Positions 27,034 to 36,232 of a DNA stretch of 64,000 bases are shown here, piece after piece. The first letter of the stretch is position 1. The number at the start of each line of letters is the position of its first letter. This DNA comes from Pseudidiomarina halophila (lineage in GTDB: Bacteria; Pseudomonadota; Gammaproteobacteria; Enterobacterales; Alteromonadaceae). Location: contig NZ_PIPW01000002.1 of assembly GCF_003987215.1 (NCBI RefSeq), positions 558,001 to 622,000 of the forward strand, read 5' to 3'. The notes below the pieces were generated by a model that did no database searches, was not told the origin of the DNA, and saw nothing but the letters and a program-made list of their open reading frames with translations. The position numbers were made by a program, and so were the translations under genes.

Positions 27034-28878
27034 ATGAAAAGAAGAACAACTATGCTTAAAAAATTACCTCTCGCTACAGCTATAGCGCTGGCATTCGCAG
27101 GAAGTGCAGGGGCCCACGCAGCAGAATTCGAAGTGGGTGATTTCCGCGTTAAGTTCGATTCAATTGTTTCTTACGGCGCCGCATGGCGTATGGAAGACCG
27201 TGATCTGAATTTAATCCATCCAGGCAATATGGATGGTGGCATGGGCCAGTCAGGTGTTGCCGATGATGGTAACCTGAACTATGACAACGGCGATTTGGTT
27301 TCGTCTGTGGTCAAAGGCGTTCATGACCTCAGCATTGACGGTGGTGACTACGGTGCGTTCGTACGCTTCAAGTATTGGTATGACGACGTAATCAAGAACA
27401 ACGAAGTGCCGCATGGCCACACGGCGACGAATTATTTCCCGGATGTAACCCTCAATAACGACGGACTAGATGATTTCTCAACCGGTTCAGGTTTTGAATT
27501 ACTTGATGCGTTCGTCTATGCCTATTTCGATCTAGGTGATATGCCCGTCAACTTACGGGTCGGTCGTCAGGTATTGAGCTGGGGCGAAAGCACCTTCATT
27601 TTTAATGGCATAAACTCTATCAACCCGATTGACGTGAATGCTGTGCGCCGTCCGGGTGTTGAAATTAAAGAAGCATTACTGCCGGTGGGTATGGTTAACC
27701 TTAATTTGGGTCTTACCAGCGAAACCAGTCTGGATATGTTCTATCAATACGAGTGGGACAACACCAAACTCGACGGTTGTGGTACGTTCTTCTCTACCGT
27801 TGATATTCTTGGAGGTCCCGGTTGTAACAAAGTAACTCTGAACCCGACGCTGGTAGCCGGCATGCCTTCAAGTAGCCTGAGCGACCGTGAATCGGTTGAG
27901 TTCGGTGCTTATCTAGATCGCTCAGCTAATATTGAGCCAGACGATGGCGGTCAATACGGTTTTGCGATGCGTCATTACGATATGGACCTCGATGTTGAGT
28001 TTGGTCTGTACTACATGAACATTCATAACCAAACACCAATCATTTCCGCTGTTAACTGGATTGAGCAGCCAAGCCCTGGTTTAAGTCACCCTGATGGCTA
28101 CCCAATTGCCGGGCCAAACTACTTGTTACAGTACCCGGAAGATCAAGAGATCATGGGTGCGAGTTTTAGTACCAACTTCGGACTTTGGTCAGTCGGTGGT
28201 GAATACAGTTTCCGTCCGGACTTAGCGGTTCAGATCAACACTACCGAAATTTTGACTGCTGGTTTGCGTGCAGGTGTCCCAAGCACTTTCGCAGACCGCA
28301 TCCGTCGTGACGAAACCGGAGCGATTACTAATTTAGGTGAATTGCAGGAAGGCTATGACGAGCTTGACGTGAGCCAGTTCCAGTTAACAGGTATTCGCTT
28401 CCTTGATAACGTGTTGGGCGCAAGCCGCTTAACCTTTATCGGTGAAATTGCGATGAATAAAGTTCACTCGCTACCGAGTCTAGATGAGCAACGCTATGGT
28501 CGTAACCCCGTTTACGGCAAGTGCCTGACAGTAGCCGATCAACGTGCTTTGGGTAACCCCTCACCATCAGCTGATATCAACTGTGAAGGCTTCGTCACAG
28601 CTTCTTCATGGGGCTATCGGACACGTTTTGTGGCGGAGTACAACAACGTGATTTCAGGTTGGAATTTGACTCCAACTCTGGCGTTTGGTCATGATGTGAA
28701 AGGCTATTCACCCAATAGCAACTTCATCGAAGGTCGTAAAACTATTGGTCTGAGTGTCGATGCCGGCTACTTGTCGACCTATAAGATTGGTGTTGGCTAC
28801 AATATCAACACCGGCGGTGATTACGAGCCAGCAAGTGACCGTGATTTCGCCTCGGTTAGCTTTAGTTACAGCTTCTAA
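27034..28878 (+). CDS. DUF1302 family outer-membrane protein
   Basis: Encodes about 614 residues from ATG 27034 (AGGTGG 5 nt upstream; a GTG at 27025 is less likely). A signal peptide ends at about AGAHAAEF. The mature protein is rich in aromatic-alternating strands (FSTNFGLWSVGGEYSFRP, VGYNINTGGDYEP) and ends with SVSFSYSF, whose terminal Phe is the typical outer-membrane barrel sorting signal. The RVGRQVLSWGESTFIFNGINSINP region is a DUF1302 hallmark. Function unknown. DUF1302 proteins often accompany lipid and hydrophobic-compound metabolism; here the only hint is the neighbouring etfBA. It has its own terminator. Confidence 0.85.
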   Translation: MKRRTTMLKKLPLATAIALAFAGSAGAHAAEFEVGDFRVKFDSIVSYGAAWRMEDRDLNLIHPGNMDGGMGQSGVADDGNLNYDNGDLVSSVVKGVHDLSIDGGDYGAFVRFKYWYDDVIKNNEVPHGHTATNYFPDVTLNNDGLDDFSTGSGFELLDAFVYAYFDLGDMPVNLRVGRQVLSWGESTFIFNGINSINPIDVNAVRRPGVEIKEALLPVGMVNLNLGLTSETSLDMFYQYEWDNTKLDGCGTFFSTVDILGGPGCNKVTLNPTLVAGMPSSSLSDRESVEFGAYLDRSANIEPDDGGQYGFAMRHYDMDLDVEFGLYYMNIHNQTPIISAVNWIEQPSPGLSHPDGYPIAGPNYLLQYPEDQEIMGASFSTNFGLWSVGGEYSFRPDLAVQINTTEILTAGLRAGVPSTFADRIRRDETGAITNLGELQEGYDELDVSQFQLTGIRFLDNVLGASRLTFIGEIAMNKVHSLPSLDEQRYGRNPVYGKCLTVADQRALGNPSPSADINCEGFVTASSWGYRTRFVAEYNNVISGWNLTPTLAFGHDVKGYSPNSNFIEGRKTIGLSVDAGYLSTYKIGVGYNINTGGDYEPASDRDFASVSFSYSF

Positions 28879-28895
28879 TCTTTGATTAGAAAAAG

Positions 28896-28921
28896 AAAAA
28901 CCCGCTTCGGCGGGTTTTTTT
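28896..28921 (+). terminator. Rho-independent terminator after the DUF1302 gene
   Basis: AAAAACCCGC-TTCG-GCGGGTTTTTTT: a stem with a stable TTCG tetraloop and a seven-T tail, 18 nt past the stop codon. Confidence 0.92.
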
Positions 28922-28957
28922 GTGCCATTCATCCCACTTCACTTGCCAAAAAGACCT

Positions 28958-28981
28958 GTAGCCCGTAGTTCTACTACGGGT
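28958..28981 (+). repeat. REP element (forward)
   Basis: GTAG followed by stem arms CCCGTAG and CTACGGG around loop TTCTA, then T. It is alone between the DUF1302 gene terminator and the S9 peptidase gene. It is the first of eleven copies in this window. Confidence 0.85.
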
Positions 28982-29051
28982 AAAACACAAAAAATTAGAC
29001 TATGGTGAATTGAATAAATAGTAATACTTCGGGTTACAAGAGGATCAAACT

Positions 29052-31085
29052 ATGAAAAAAATTCTTGCCTTATCGTTGGCGGTTTTAGCAACACCAACGC
29101 TGGCTGTAGAGAGCAACACCTTCCAGCCGGAAGACGTGTTTCAACTTGAGTACGCAAGTTCGCCAACCATTCATCCCAAAGGTGACTACACCGTATTTGT
29201 GCGTAATTACATGGACATCATGACGGATCGCAAATACGGCACTTTGTGGCGCGTCGACAATAAAGGCGAACTACGCCCGTTAATCGGTGGTGACGCCAAT
29301 GACCGCTCGCAGACATGGTCGCCTGATGGCAGTAAACTGGCATTTGTATCCAATCGCAGTGGCAGTAATCAAATTCACATGTATTGGACCGATACCCGGG
29401 ATCAGTCTCCAGTAACCCGTCTGACAGGTTCACCTAGTAATCTGAGCTGGTCACCGGATGGCAAATGGCTGGCGTTTACCATGTTCACCCCAGCACCTGA
29501 GAAGCCGCCGGTAAGCTTGCCTAAGCCTCCTAAAGGAGCTGATTGGGCAGAGCCTCCAAAGTATATCGACAAAGACAACTATCGCTATGACGGCGGTGGT
29601 TATGCTAAAGATGGCTTCACCCAGATTTACGTGATGCCAGCGAGTGGCGGCACTCCGCGCCAGCTTACCAGCGATGATTACAATCATGGCGGACAGCTCA
29701 CCTGGACCCACGATGGCGAGAGCATTATCTTCTCGGCTAACCGACGCGAGGATGCTTTTCATCAACCGGCTAACTCCGAGTTGTACAGTGTCGCTTTAGC
29801 TGACGGCGAAGTTACTCAGCTCACCGACCGTGTCGGTCCTGACCATTCGCCAGTTATCAGTCCTGATGGCAAGAAACTCGCATGGTTAGGTTACGACGAC
29901 GAAATGATGAGTCATCAGCTGACCCAGCTGTACGTAATGGATCTTGCCGGCGACGAACCGCGGCTATTAACCAGTGACCTCGATTATAGCGTTGATGATG
30001 TTCAATGGGCTGACGATAGTCGAGGGGTTTACTTTGCTTATGACCGTCACGGCGATGGCCACATCGTTTATCAGAACCTCAATGGCAAACGCACGCAACT
30101 GACCGATGAAATGGGCGGTTTAAGTTATGGTCGCCCGTATAGCGGTGGTGCTTTTGATGTACACGGTAACGGGCAGTTGGTTTATACGTTAGCGCATCCG
30201 CAGCGGCCAGCGGATCTGGTGCTGAAAGATAGTAAAATGAAGCGCCAACTGACCCACTTGAACGAAGATTTATTCGCTCATAAAGAATTGGGGCGCGTAG
30301 AAGAGATCTGGTACGACTCTAAGCACGGTGATTACAAAATTCAGGGCTGGATTGTTTACCCGCCAAATTTTGACCCGGAAGAGAAATATCCGCTGATTCT
30401 GGAAATTCACGGCGGACCTCATACTGCATATGCCGAAACGTTTTCTGCGGAAGTGCAGCTTATGGCCGCAGCGGGCAACGTGGTGTTGTATACCAACCCG
30501 CGCGGCAGCACCAGCTACGGCGAAGAGTTTGCACAGGAGATCCATCATAACTACCCGAGTCAGGATTACGATGACCTGATGGATGGTGTGGATGCGGTGA
30601 TCGAAAAAGGCTTCATCGATGAAGAGCGCTTATACGTAACCGGCGGCAGTGGCGGCGGCGTGTTGACGGCGTGGATTGTCGGCCATACGGATCGGTTTGC
30701 AGCAGCAGTGGTCGCCAAGCCGGTAATCAACTGGTACAGCTTTGTGTTGACTGCGGACATGTATAACTACTTCACCAAGTACTGGTTCCCGGGCCTACCG
30801 TGGGAGAACCCGGAGCACTACCTGAAGTATTCACCCATCACTTACGTCGGCAATGTAACCACACCAACGATGCTGTTGACGGGTGAGGCTGACTACCGCA
30901 CACCTATTTCTGAGTCTGAGCAATATTATCAGGCCCTAAAACTTGAAGGTGTGGACACAGCCATGGTTCGCGTGCCCGATGCCCCTCACGGCATCTACAG
31001 CCGCCCATCGAACCTGATCGGCAAAGTCGCTTACATCCTGCACTGGTTTGAAAAATACGGTGACGGGAAAAGCGAAAGCAAGTAA
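29052..31085 (+). CDS. Secreted S9-family prolyl oligopeptidase/acylaminoacyl peptidase
   Basis: A 677-residue protein with a signal peptide (MKKILALSLAVLATPTLA), so periplasmic. An N-terminal beta-propeller of TolB-like repeats (SPDGSKLAFVSNRSG, SPDGKWLAFTM, SPDGKKLAWLG) gates a C-terminal hydrolase. The catalytic Ser is in TGGSGGG, the Asp in LTGEADYRTP, and the His in DAPHGIYSR; oxyanion support is from EIHGGPHTAY. It probably degrades short or N-blocked peptides. It stands alone. Confidence 0.92.
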   Translation: MKKILALSLAVLATPTLAVESNTFQPEDVFQLEYASSPTIHPKGDYTVFVRNYMDIMTDRKYGTLWRVDNKGELRPLIGGDANDRSQTWSPDGSKLAFVSNRSGSNQIHMYWTDTRDQSPVTRLTGSPSNLSWSPDGKWLAFTMFTPAPEKPPVSLPKPPKGADWAEPPKYIDKDNYRYDGGGYAKDGFTQIYVMPASGGTPRQLTSDDYNHGGQLTWTHDGESIIFSANRREDAFHQPANSELYSVALADGEVTQLTDRVGPDHSPVISPDGKKLAWLGYDDEMMSHQLTQLYVMDLAGDEPRLLTSDLDYSVDDVQWADDSRGVYFAYDRHGDGHIVYQNLNGKRTQLTDEMGGLSYGRPYSGGAFDVHGNGQLVYTLAHPQRPADLVLKDSKMKRQLTHLNEDLFAHKELGRVEEIWYDSKHGDYKIQGWIVYPPNFDPEEKYPLILEIHGGPHTAYAETFSAEVQLMAAAGNVVLYTNPRGSTSYGEEFAQEIHHNYPSQDYDDLMDGVDAVIEKGFIDEERLYVTGGSGGGVLTAWIVGHTDRFAAAVVAKPVINWYSFVLTADMYNYFTKYWFPGLPWENPEHYLKYSPITYVGNVTTPTMLLTGEADYRTPISESEQYYQALKLEGVDTAMVRVPDAPHGIYSRPSNLIGKVAYILHWFEKYGDGKSESK

Positions 31086-31103
31086 TTGAGGCCGCGGGTC
31101 AGA

Positions 31104-31838
31104 TCACCATCTGGCCCGCAAACTATCCCAATAAAGCATGAGCTGATGTTTTACCCTTAATAGAGGCCGCTGTGGTTGTTTCCGCCGATCCCCCATAGCG
31201 AAAATATCGCTTCCATGTTGATGGCTGTTATCCACCGGGAACGGCATCAACCCTCGCACGACTAAACCCAGTTCTGTCTGCCACTGCAAATCAACATCCA
31301 CCGGGCGAAAAAACGGAGGCCGTTGCGCCAATAACTTAGCAGCGCCGGCGGCACTGACAACGTGACCACATGCTCCCATAGGCGGTTTTTTAAAACGCAC
31401 CGAGCGGAAGCCATCTAGTTGATTCAGTACATAGCTTTTTTGTTGCTTAAAAGGCGCTGCAATTTTAATTAAGTCCCATGCTTCGTCACACTGGACAATC
31501 ACCTTCGGAAGCAAGCGGAATTTGGCGTCTAGAACGACGTCGTCTTCTAGAACAATCGCATAATCCAGCTGTTGGTTTAAAATGGTTTGCCAGGCTTTCA
31601 GATGGGAAAGGTAGCAGCCAATTTCGCCGCGTGAGAGTTGGTAATGGTAATTGTGACGAGCTGCTTTACTATCGAAGACCTGAGCGATCTGCTCAGCGGT
31701 TAACGTATCGCCCGCGACGGCTTCAACTCGCTCATAAGGCAGGCCGCTTGCTTCAAGTTGCTCTACCATGGCATGCCAGCGCTGCGGTGAGCGCTCAAGG
31801 TTAATGACCAGAACTTTCCATTTCATGGTGTCAGCCAC
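31104..31838 (-). CDS. Family 25 glycosyltransferase (LPS biosynthesis)
   Basis: Encodes 244 residues from GTG 31838, chosen because a perfect AAGGAGGT lies 7 nt upstream; the in-frame ATG 31826 (MKWKVLVINLERS) is 22 nt from any such site. GT25 features are VLVINLERSPQRWHAM, LSRGEIGCYLSHLKAWQ and the acidic VLEDDVVLD (metal and donor-sugar binding). These enzymes add hexoses to lipooligosaccharide. It lies 52 nt downstream of the GT2 gene on the same strand. The acceptor and sugar are unknown. Confidence 0.85.
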   Translation of the reverse strand: MADTMKWKVLVINLERSPQRWHAMVEQLEASGLPYERVEAVAGDTLTAEQIAQVFDSKAARHNYHYQLSRGEIGCYLSHLKAWQTILNQQLDYAIVLEDDVVLDAKFRLLPKVIVQCDEAWDLIKIAAPFKQQKSYVLNQLDGFRSVRFKKPPMGACGHVVSAAGAAKLLAQRPPFFRPVDVDLQWQTELGLVVRGLMPFPVDNSHQHGSDIFAMGDRRKQPQRPLLRVKHQLMLYWDSLRARW

Positions 31839-31890
31839 AGACAGGACCTCCTTTTTGCCCCCTATGAACAGTGACAAAAAATTGAACTGC

Positions 31891-32676
31891 TTACTTCTTC
31901 TTTTGCTCGGCCTGCTTCCGACGATAGGCCATTTCATATAGTTTAGCTTCGGTGAGGAAAAAGTGGAACGCATCGATGTTAGCTTTTATAAAGCCGCGCC
32001 AACCCGACCAAATCATCTGTCGGCCAAGATAGAATTTTAAGAACATCAGCGGAAATATCAGTAACAGCCGTGGCAAGCTGCAGTGGCGGCCTTGTTGCTC
32101 ACGTTGCTTGGCTTTTAGCAGTGAGTAGGTGTTCAGTTTATCCATGTAACCGTGGGCGGTGTCATAGCCGTAATGTTTCAGGTAAATCGGCAAGTAGGCC
32201 AGTGGTGGCTCGACCTCAATATGCTCATGTACCAGCACGCTGGTATTCATGTGACACTTGTCTTTACGGTACACCCGACGGTACTTATGGTGGCGCGCTT
32301 TACGCAAACTTTGGCCCATAAAGATATCATCATGATGAATCCAGATACCGTTCACATCACCCACAGCGATACGCTCGCGGATCATTTGCAGGCCGCCTTC
32401 TGGCATCACTTCATCGCCATCCAGGTTTAAAATCCAATTATGCGTACATTGCGCAATGCCGAATTCTTTCTGCTTTGCATAGCCAGGCCAGTCGTTGTGT
32501 ACAACACGGGCGCCGTGCTGTGCGGCAATTTCCAGAGTACGATCCGTTGACCCCGAATCGATGATGACGATTTCATCTACGCCGCGCACGCTCTCAAGCA
32601 CTTCATCTAAGTGTGCTTCCTCGTTCAAGGTGATGACAAAGACACTCATTGGCGGGTAGTCGGTTTTTGCTGACAT
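31891..32676 (-). CDS. Family 2 glycosyltransferase, WaaE/KdtX-like
   Basis: A 261-residue protein. The GT-A fold begins [21 protein letters not shown], with nucleotide-sugar contacts in [14 protein letters not shown] and the metal-binding [25 protein letters not shown] and the C-terminal amphipathic helices resemble LPS-core glucosyltransferases of the WaaE type. The start is ATG 32676, or ATG 32649 by homology. With the following GT25 gene it probably forms a two-gene LPS-core operon. Confidence 0.85.
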   Translation of the reverse strand: MSAKTDYPPMSVFVITLNEEAHLDEVLESVRGVDEIVIIDSGSTDRTLEIAAQHGARVVHNDWPGYAKQKEFGIAQCTHNWILNLDGDEVMPEGGLQMIRERIAVGDVNGIWIHHDDIFMGQSLRKARHHKYRRVYRKDKCHMNTSVLVHEHIEVEPPLAYLPIYLKHYGYDTAHGYMDKLNTYSLLKAKQREQQGRHCSLPRLLLIFPLMFLKFYLGRQMIWSGWRGFIKANIDAFHFFLTEAKLYEMAYRRKQAEQKKK

Positions 32677-32734
32677 GCAAAGCCTCGTGTTGTTACCATA
32701 AAGACAGCACTATCATACCGCAAAATGCGTCTTT

Positions 32735-32770
32735 CGACACAGCGACCGACACAGCGACCGACACAGCGAC
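32735..32770. repeat. Three perfect tandem copies of a 12-bp unit upstream of ung
   Basis: The unit CGACACAGCGAC occurs at 32735, 32747 and 32759 without a mismatch. It ends 13 nt before the ung start, and lies between the divergent glycosyltransferase and ung genes. Confidence 0.9.
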
Positions 32771-32783
32771 AACGGGACAACAA

Positions 32784-33431
32784 ATGGCACATAGTTCTTG
32801 GAGTGATCTGCTTGCTGAGGAAAAGCAGCAACCTTATTTTCAACAAGTAATGCAACGTGTCGAAGGTGAGCGCGAGCAAGGAAAGGTTATCTACCCGCCG
32901 AAGGATTTGGTGTTCAATGCGTTTAAACTAACTCCGCTCGATAAGTTAAAAGTGGTGATTCTGGGCCAGGATCCTTACCATGGCCCGGGACAGGCTCATG
33001 GTCTTTGTTTTTCGGTTCCAAAAGGTGTGGCTCCACCGCCGTCGCTGAAAAATATTTTCAAAGCCCTGCAACATGATTTTCCTGGTTATCAGCCACCTGA
33101 ACATGGCGATTTGAGCCATTGGGCAGAGCAGGGGGTATTGCTGTTGAATACGGTGTTAACTGTGGAGCAAGGGTTGGCAGGCTCCCACGCAAAATGGGGC
33201 TGGGAACGTTTCACCGACCATGTCATCGCGCAAATTAATGCGCATTGTGATGGGATTGTGTTTTTACTATGGGGCGCGCACGCTCAGAAAAAAGGCGCAC
33301 TGATTGATCGCGAGCGTCATCATGTACTGACCGCGGTGCACCCGTCACCGTTATCTGCACACAGAGGGTTTCTGACGTGCGGACACTTCAGACGTACCAA
33401 CGAACTGCTGGCCCAGCCAATAGATTGGTAG
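32784..33431 (+). CDS. ung: Uracil-DNA glycosylase
   Basis: A 215-residue family 1 UDG that excises uracil from DNA. The start is ATG 32784 ([14 protein letters not shown]), with GGGA about 8 nt upstream; a longer in-frame reading from 32649 would translate the tandem repeat and is rejected. The water-activating motif [13 protein letters not shown], uracil-binding [11 protein letters not shown] and the DNA-intercalating [11 protein letters not shown] are all present. Confidence 0.96.
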   Translation: MAHSSWSDLLAEEKQQPYFQQVMQRVEGEREQGKVIYPPKDLVFNAFKLTPLDKLKVVILGQDPYHGPGQAHGLCFSVPKGVAPPPSLKNIFKALQHDFPGYQPPEHGDLSHWAEQGVLLLNTVLTVEQGLAGSHAKWGWERFTDHVIAQINAHCDGIVFLLWGAHAQKKGALIDRERHHVLTAVHPSPLSAHRGFLTCGHFRRTNELLAQPIDW

Positions 33432-33443
33432 GACCTAAAAAGC

Positions 33444-33573
33444 AAAAGCGTTAGTCGTTACTCGTACGTTCGGCTGCGCCTCACTGTTCGTGCGCTCACC
33501 TTGTTCGCTGTTCGCAATAACGAACAACGAATAGCGAAGCGTACGAGCAGCGCAGCGTACGAATAACGTTTTT
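33444..33573. repeat. Long palindromic repeat, variant of family 3
   Basis: Begins AAAAGCGTTAGTCGTTACTCGTACG and ends CGTACGAATAACGTTTTT, so the outer arms match as inverted repeats. The interior, about 80 bp, holds further self-complementary stretches (TTCGCTGTTCG against CGAACAACGAA). It fills the gap between the convergent ung and DUF3545 genes, so it may act as a terminator in both directions. Confidence 0.6.
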
Positions 33574-33578
33574 CTGAT

Positions 33579-33749
33579 TTAGAATTCCAGCTCGTCGAGT
33601 TCGAGATCGAGGCCATGATCCATATCTTTTAGCTCGTCCCGCAACCGGTACTTTTCTTTAAGCGCTTCAATTTCCCGCCACTTGCGTTTACTACGACGTG
33701 ATTTGTTCTGTTTTGCTTCAACACCGTTTAGCTCTTCTGAATGATCCAT
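33579..33749 (-). CDS. Small DUF3545-like protein
   Basis: A 56-residue highly charged protein, MDHSEELNGVEAKQNK onward, with the core SKRKWREIEALKEKYRLRDELKDMD and an acidic C-terminus LDLELDELEF. A strong AGGAGG site lies 5 nt upstream. The R/K-rich helix followed by an acidic tail resembles DUF3545 proteins of Vibrio and Alteromonadales, from memory. Function unknown. Confidence 0.75.
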   Translation of the reverse strand: MDHSEELNGVEAKQNKSRRSKRKWREIEALKEKYRLRDELKDMDHGLDLELDELEF

Positions 33750-33847
33750 TGGATCCTCCTAGCTTATAGTTGTTATTTTAGGCATAGCGCAACACTTTAA
33801 TAACACCTGCAGGAATAAAATACAAGAGCGTTGTTCGCTCACAAAAT

Positions 33848-33935
33848 ACAAGAGCGTTATTTGCTAACAGGTATTAGTTATTGGAGAGCGGCCTTCAACC
33901 AATAACTAATATCTAATAACTAATAACGCCCTTGT
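33848..33935. repeat. Long AT-rich imperfect palindrome, family 3, copy 4
   Basis: The best-formed copy: ACAAGAGCGTTATTTG ... GTATTAGTTATTGG, mirrored by CCAATAACTAATAT ... ATAACGCCCTTGT. The left end follows a near-direct repeat of AAATACAAGAGCGTT (33817 and 33844). It lies between the DUF3545 gene and suhB, which diverge. Confidence 0.75.
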
Positions 33936-33957
33936 TTTTCCATATCCAATAACGGTT

Positions 33958-33986
33958 TTGCTTTTCACGAGCGAAGCGATTATAAT
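33958..33986 (+). promoter_or_regulatory. Sigma-70 promoter of suhB
   Basis: TTGCTT at 33958-33963 and TATAAT at 33981-33986 are separated by 17 bp. A transcript would begin about 37 nt before the suhB ATG. Confidence 0.65.
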
Positions 33987-34029
33987 CCGCCGCCATAAAA
34001 TCGTTCTTTTACAGCACAGGTAAATTGGT

Positions 34030-34830
34030 ATGCATCCCATGTTAAACATAGCGGTGCGCGCTGCGCGTGCGGCCGGTAAAATTTTGACCAAGAACTTCGG
34101 TGTCGAAGCAGATTTCAATGTTCAGGCCAAGACGCAAAATGATTTCGTAAGTGAAATCGATAAGTCGGCCGAGCAAGCGATCATTCGCACCATTCAGAAA
34201 ACCTTTCCTGACCACAGTTTCTTAGCTGAGGAAAGTGGTACGATCGATGGGGCTACACCTGAGCATCAGTGGATTATTGATCCCCTTGATGGCACCACCA
34301 ATTACCTGCGCGGTATCCCGCATTTCGCGATTTCCATTGCTTATCTTCACCGAGGTTCAGTGCAAGCTGCGGTCGTTTATGATCCTTTGCGCGAAGAACT
34401 GTTCTCGGCCACCAAAGGCGTTGGCGCACAACTCAACGGTAAGCGTTTGCGGGTAAAAGCCCAGCGCGACTTAAATGGTGCCCTGTTGGCAACCGGTTTT
34501 CCATTCAAACGTAAAGACTTACAAACCAACTACCAGGCGGTATTCGGTGCTTTGTTCGAGCATACCTCGGACATGCGGCGTGCAGGCTCGGCTGCGCTTG
34601 ACCTTGCTTATGTAGCTGCAGGCCGGTTCGATGGTTTCTGGGAATTCAGTCTGGAGCCGTGGGACATCGCTGCGGGCGGTTTAATTGTGCGTGAAGCTGG
34701 CGGCCTGGTTACCGATTTTGCCGGCGGCCATGAATTTATGCAAAGCGGCCACGTTGTCGCTGGCAACCCGAAAGTGGTACAACACCTGCTGACAAAAGCA
34801 CGGCCACATCTGCCGCAAAGCATGAAGTAA
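34030..34830 (+). CDS. suhB: Inositol-1-monophosphatase, SuhB
   Basis: A 266-residue lithium-sensitive type inositol phosphatase; in E. coli it also binds RNA polymerase and NusA in rRNA antitermination complexes. Metal-binding motifs are LAEESG, WIIDPLDGTTNYLRG and the C-terminal WDIAAGGLIVREAGG. The neighbour downstream is trmJ, 6 nt away, then iscR, the same genes as in E. coli around suhB. Confidence 0.96.
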   Translation: MHPMLNIAVRAARAAGKILTKNFGVEADFNVQAKTQNDFVSEIDKSAEQAIIRTIQKTFPDHSFLAEESGTIDGATPEHQWIIDPLDGTTNYLRGIPHFAISIAYLHRGSVQAAVVYDPLREELFSATKGVGAQLNGKRLRVKAQRDLNGALLATGFPFKRKDLQTNYQAVFGALFEHTSDMRRAGSAALDLAYVAAGRFDGFWEFSLEPWDIAAGGLIVREAGGLVTDFAGGHEFMQSGHVVAGNPKVVQHLLTKARPHLPQSMK

Positions 34831-34836
34831 ACCGTT

Positions 34837-35556
34837 ATGCTGGACAATATCCGTATCGTACTCGTCAATACCTCGCACACCGGCAACATAGGTTCGGTGG
34901 CGCGGGCTATGAAAACCATGGGACTGAGTCAGTTAACTCTGGTTGATCCGGTGCAGAAACCAGACAGCCACGCATCAGCACTGGCAGCTGGTGCCACGGA
35001 TGTCCTTCACGGCGCAACCATTGTCGACGACCTGAGTAGCGCCATCGCCGACTGTGGGTTGGTGATAGGCACCAGTGCGCGTAACCGAACACTGGATTGG
35101 CCGTTGCTAGGCCCGCGCGAAGCGGCCGGACAATTACTGGCGGAAAGCGCCAATTATAATGTGGCACTGGTATTTGGTCGCGAAAGCAGCGGGCTTACCA
35201 ATGAAGAGTTGCAGCAGTGCACGCATCATGTGCACATCCCTTCCAACCCCGAATATAGCTCACTGAATTTAGCCATGGCCGTACAAACCCTTGCTTACGA
35301 GGTTCGTATGCAATGGCTGGAAGCTAAAGAACATCCTGAGCAAGCTGTAAGTGAGTATCCACTTACTGACGACCTTGAGCGTTTTTACGGCCACCTAGAG
35401 CAGACGCTGACGGAGACTGGCTTTATCATTAAGCACCATCCGGGGCAGGTCATGGCGAAATTGCGACGTTTGTTTACCCGTGCTCGTCCGGAGACGAATG
35501 AGCTGAATATTTTGCGTGGCATCCTCGCCTCAATTGATAAACAGCAAAAACGTTAA
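34837..35556 (+). CDS. trmJ: tRNA (cytidine/uridine-2'-O-)-methyltransferase TrmJ
   Basis: A 239-residue SPOUT methyltransferase that modifies the 2'-O of residue 32 in tRNAs. The N-terminus [20 protein letters not shown] and the knotted SAM-binding part [17 protein letters not shown], then [17 protein letters not shown], are diagnostic. It follows suhB with little space, probably in one transcript, and ends at a palindromic repeat before iscR. Confidence 0.95.
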   Translation: MLDNIRIVLVNTSHTGNIGSVARAMKTMGLSQLTLVDPVQKPDSHASALAAGATDVLHGATIVDDLSSAIADCGLVIGTSARNRTLDWPLLGPREAAGQLLAESANYNVALVFGRESSGLTNEELQQCTHHVHIPSNPEYSSLNLAMAVQTLAYEVRMQWLEAKEHPEQAVSEYPLTDDLERFYGHLEQTLTETGFIIKHHPGQVMAKLRRLFTRARPETNELNILRGILASIDKQQKR

Positions 35557-35571
35557 TTGATAAAGTACGAA

Positions 35572-35638
35572 AGCGTTATTGGTTACTGGATATTGGATAT
35601 TCGTAACCATTAACGAGTAACCAGTAACGAGTAACGCT
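35572..35638. repeat. Long imperfect palindrome, family 3, copy 5
   Basis: The arms AGCGTTATTGGTTACTGG and CCAGTAACGAGTAACGCT pair at 15 of 18 positions. It lies between trmJ and the IscR box, so it could end trmJ transcripts. Confidence 0.7.
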
Positions 35639-35651
35639 CTTGCTCTTGTGA

Positions 35652-35676
35652 ATACTTGACTAAAATACTCGGGAAT
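35652..35676 (+). promoter_or_regulatory. Type 1 IscR-binding site overlapping the isc promoter
   Basis: ATACTTGACTAAAATACTCG followed by GGAAT matches the known type 1 IscR box (ATASYYGACTRWWWYAGTCRRSTAT) at all but two positions. The TTGACT inside it is also a good -35 element; 17 bp later GAGAAT is a weak -10. Expected role: repression of the operon by [2Fe-2S]-IscR, as in E. coli. Confidence 0.85.
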
Positions 35677-35713
35677 GCGAGAATTACGGCATAAACGTGG
35701 AGGAAAACTAGCT

Positions 35714-36202
35714 ATGCGCTTAACCTCAAAAGGACGTTACGCCGTAACCGCAATGTTAGACGTAGCGCTGCATACAGAACAAGGTCCTGTGCCATTAGCC
35801 GATATTTCGGAACGGCAGGGGATTTCATTGAGTTATCTTGAACAATTATTCGCACGCTTACGTAAGCATGGTCTGGTAAGTAGTGTACGCGGCCCCGGCG
35901 GCGGTTACCGGCTGGGGTTCACGGCGCAGGAAATTTCAATTGGCGCAGTGATTCAGGCGGTGGATGAATCCATCGATGCCACACGTTGTGGTGGTAAAGG
36001 CGGGTGCCAGGGGGGCAGCCGTTGTTTGACCCACTCCCTGTGGTCAAATTTGAGTGATCGAATCGAAGACTTTCTCGCAAATATTAGCTTAGCCGAATTG
36101 GTGAAACAGCAAGACGTCAACGCAGTAGCGGAACGACAGAACAATGCCATCGCTGAGCAAAAGAAACGCGAACAACAAATTGCACTGAATTGTCAGTTGT
36201 AA
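35714..36202 (+). CDS. iscR: Iron-sulfur cluster regulator IscR
   Basis: A 162-residue Rrf2-family repressor starting at [20 protein letters not shown] (ATG 35714, with GGAGG 14 nt upstream). A helix-turn-helix region precedes [27 protein letters not shown]. The three cluster-binding Cys are in [14 protein letters not shown], followed by the conserved His of LTHSLW. First gene of a complete isc operon; autoregulated via the adjacent box. Confidence 0.96.
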   Translation: MRLTSKGRYAVTAMLDVALHTEQGPVPLADISERQGISLSYLEQLFARLRKHGLVSSVRGPGGGYRLGFTAQEISIGAVIQAVDESIDATRCGGKGGCQGGSRCLTHSLWSNLSDRIEDFLANISLAELVKQQDVNAVAERQNNAIAEQKKREQQIALNCQL

Positions 36203-36232
36203 GTAGCCTGACAACTTAAGGAGTAGCACTGA

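Noticed and set aside
32649-32783. Longer N-terminus for Ung translating the 12-bp repeats ([12 protein letters not shown]-type residues)
   Set aside because: The 215-residue form from ATG 32784 has the normal family length and a ribosome-binding site; the extension would be low complexity and overlap the start of the divergent gene.
33817-33860. Direct repeat AAATACAAGAGCGTT as possible origin-type iterons
   Set aside because: Only two copies, adjacent to a family 3 palindrome, and no DnaA boxes or replication genes nearby; more likely a duplicated edge of the palindrome.
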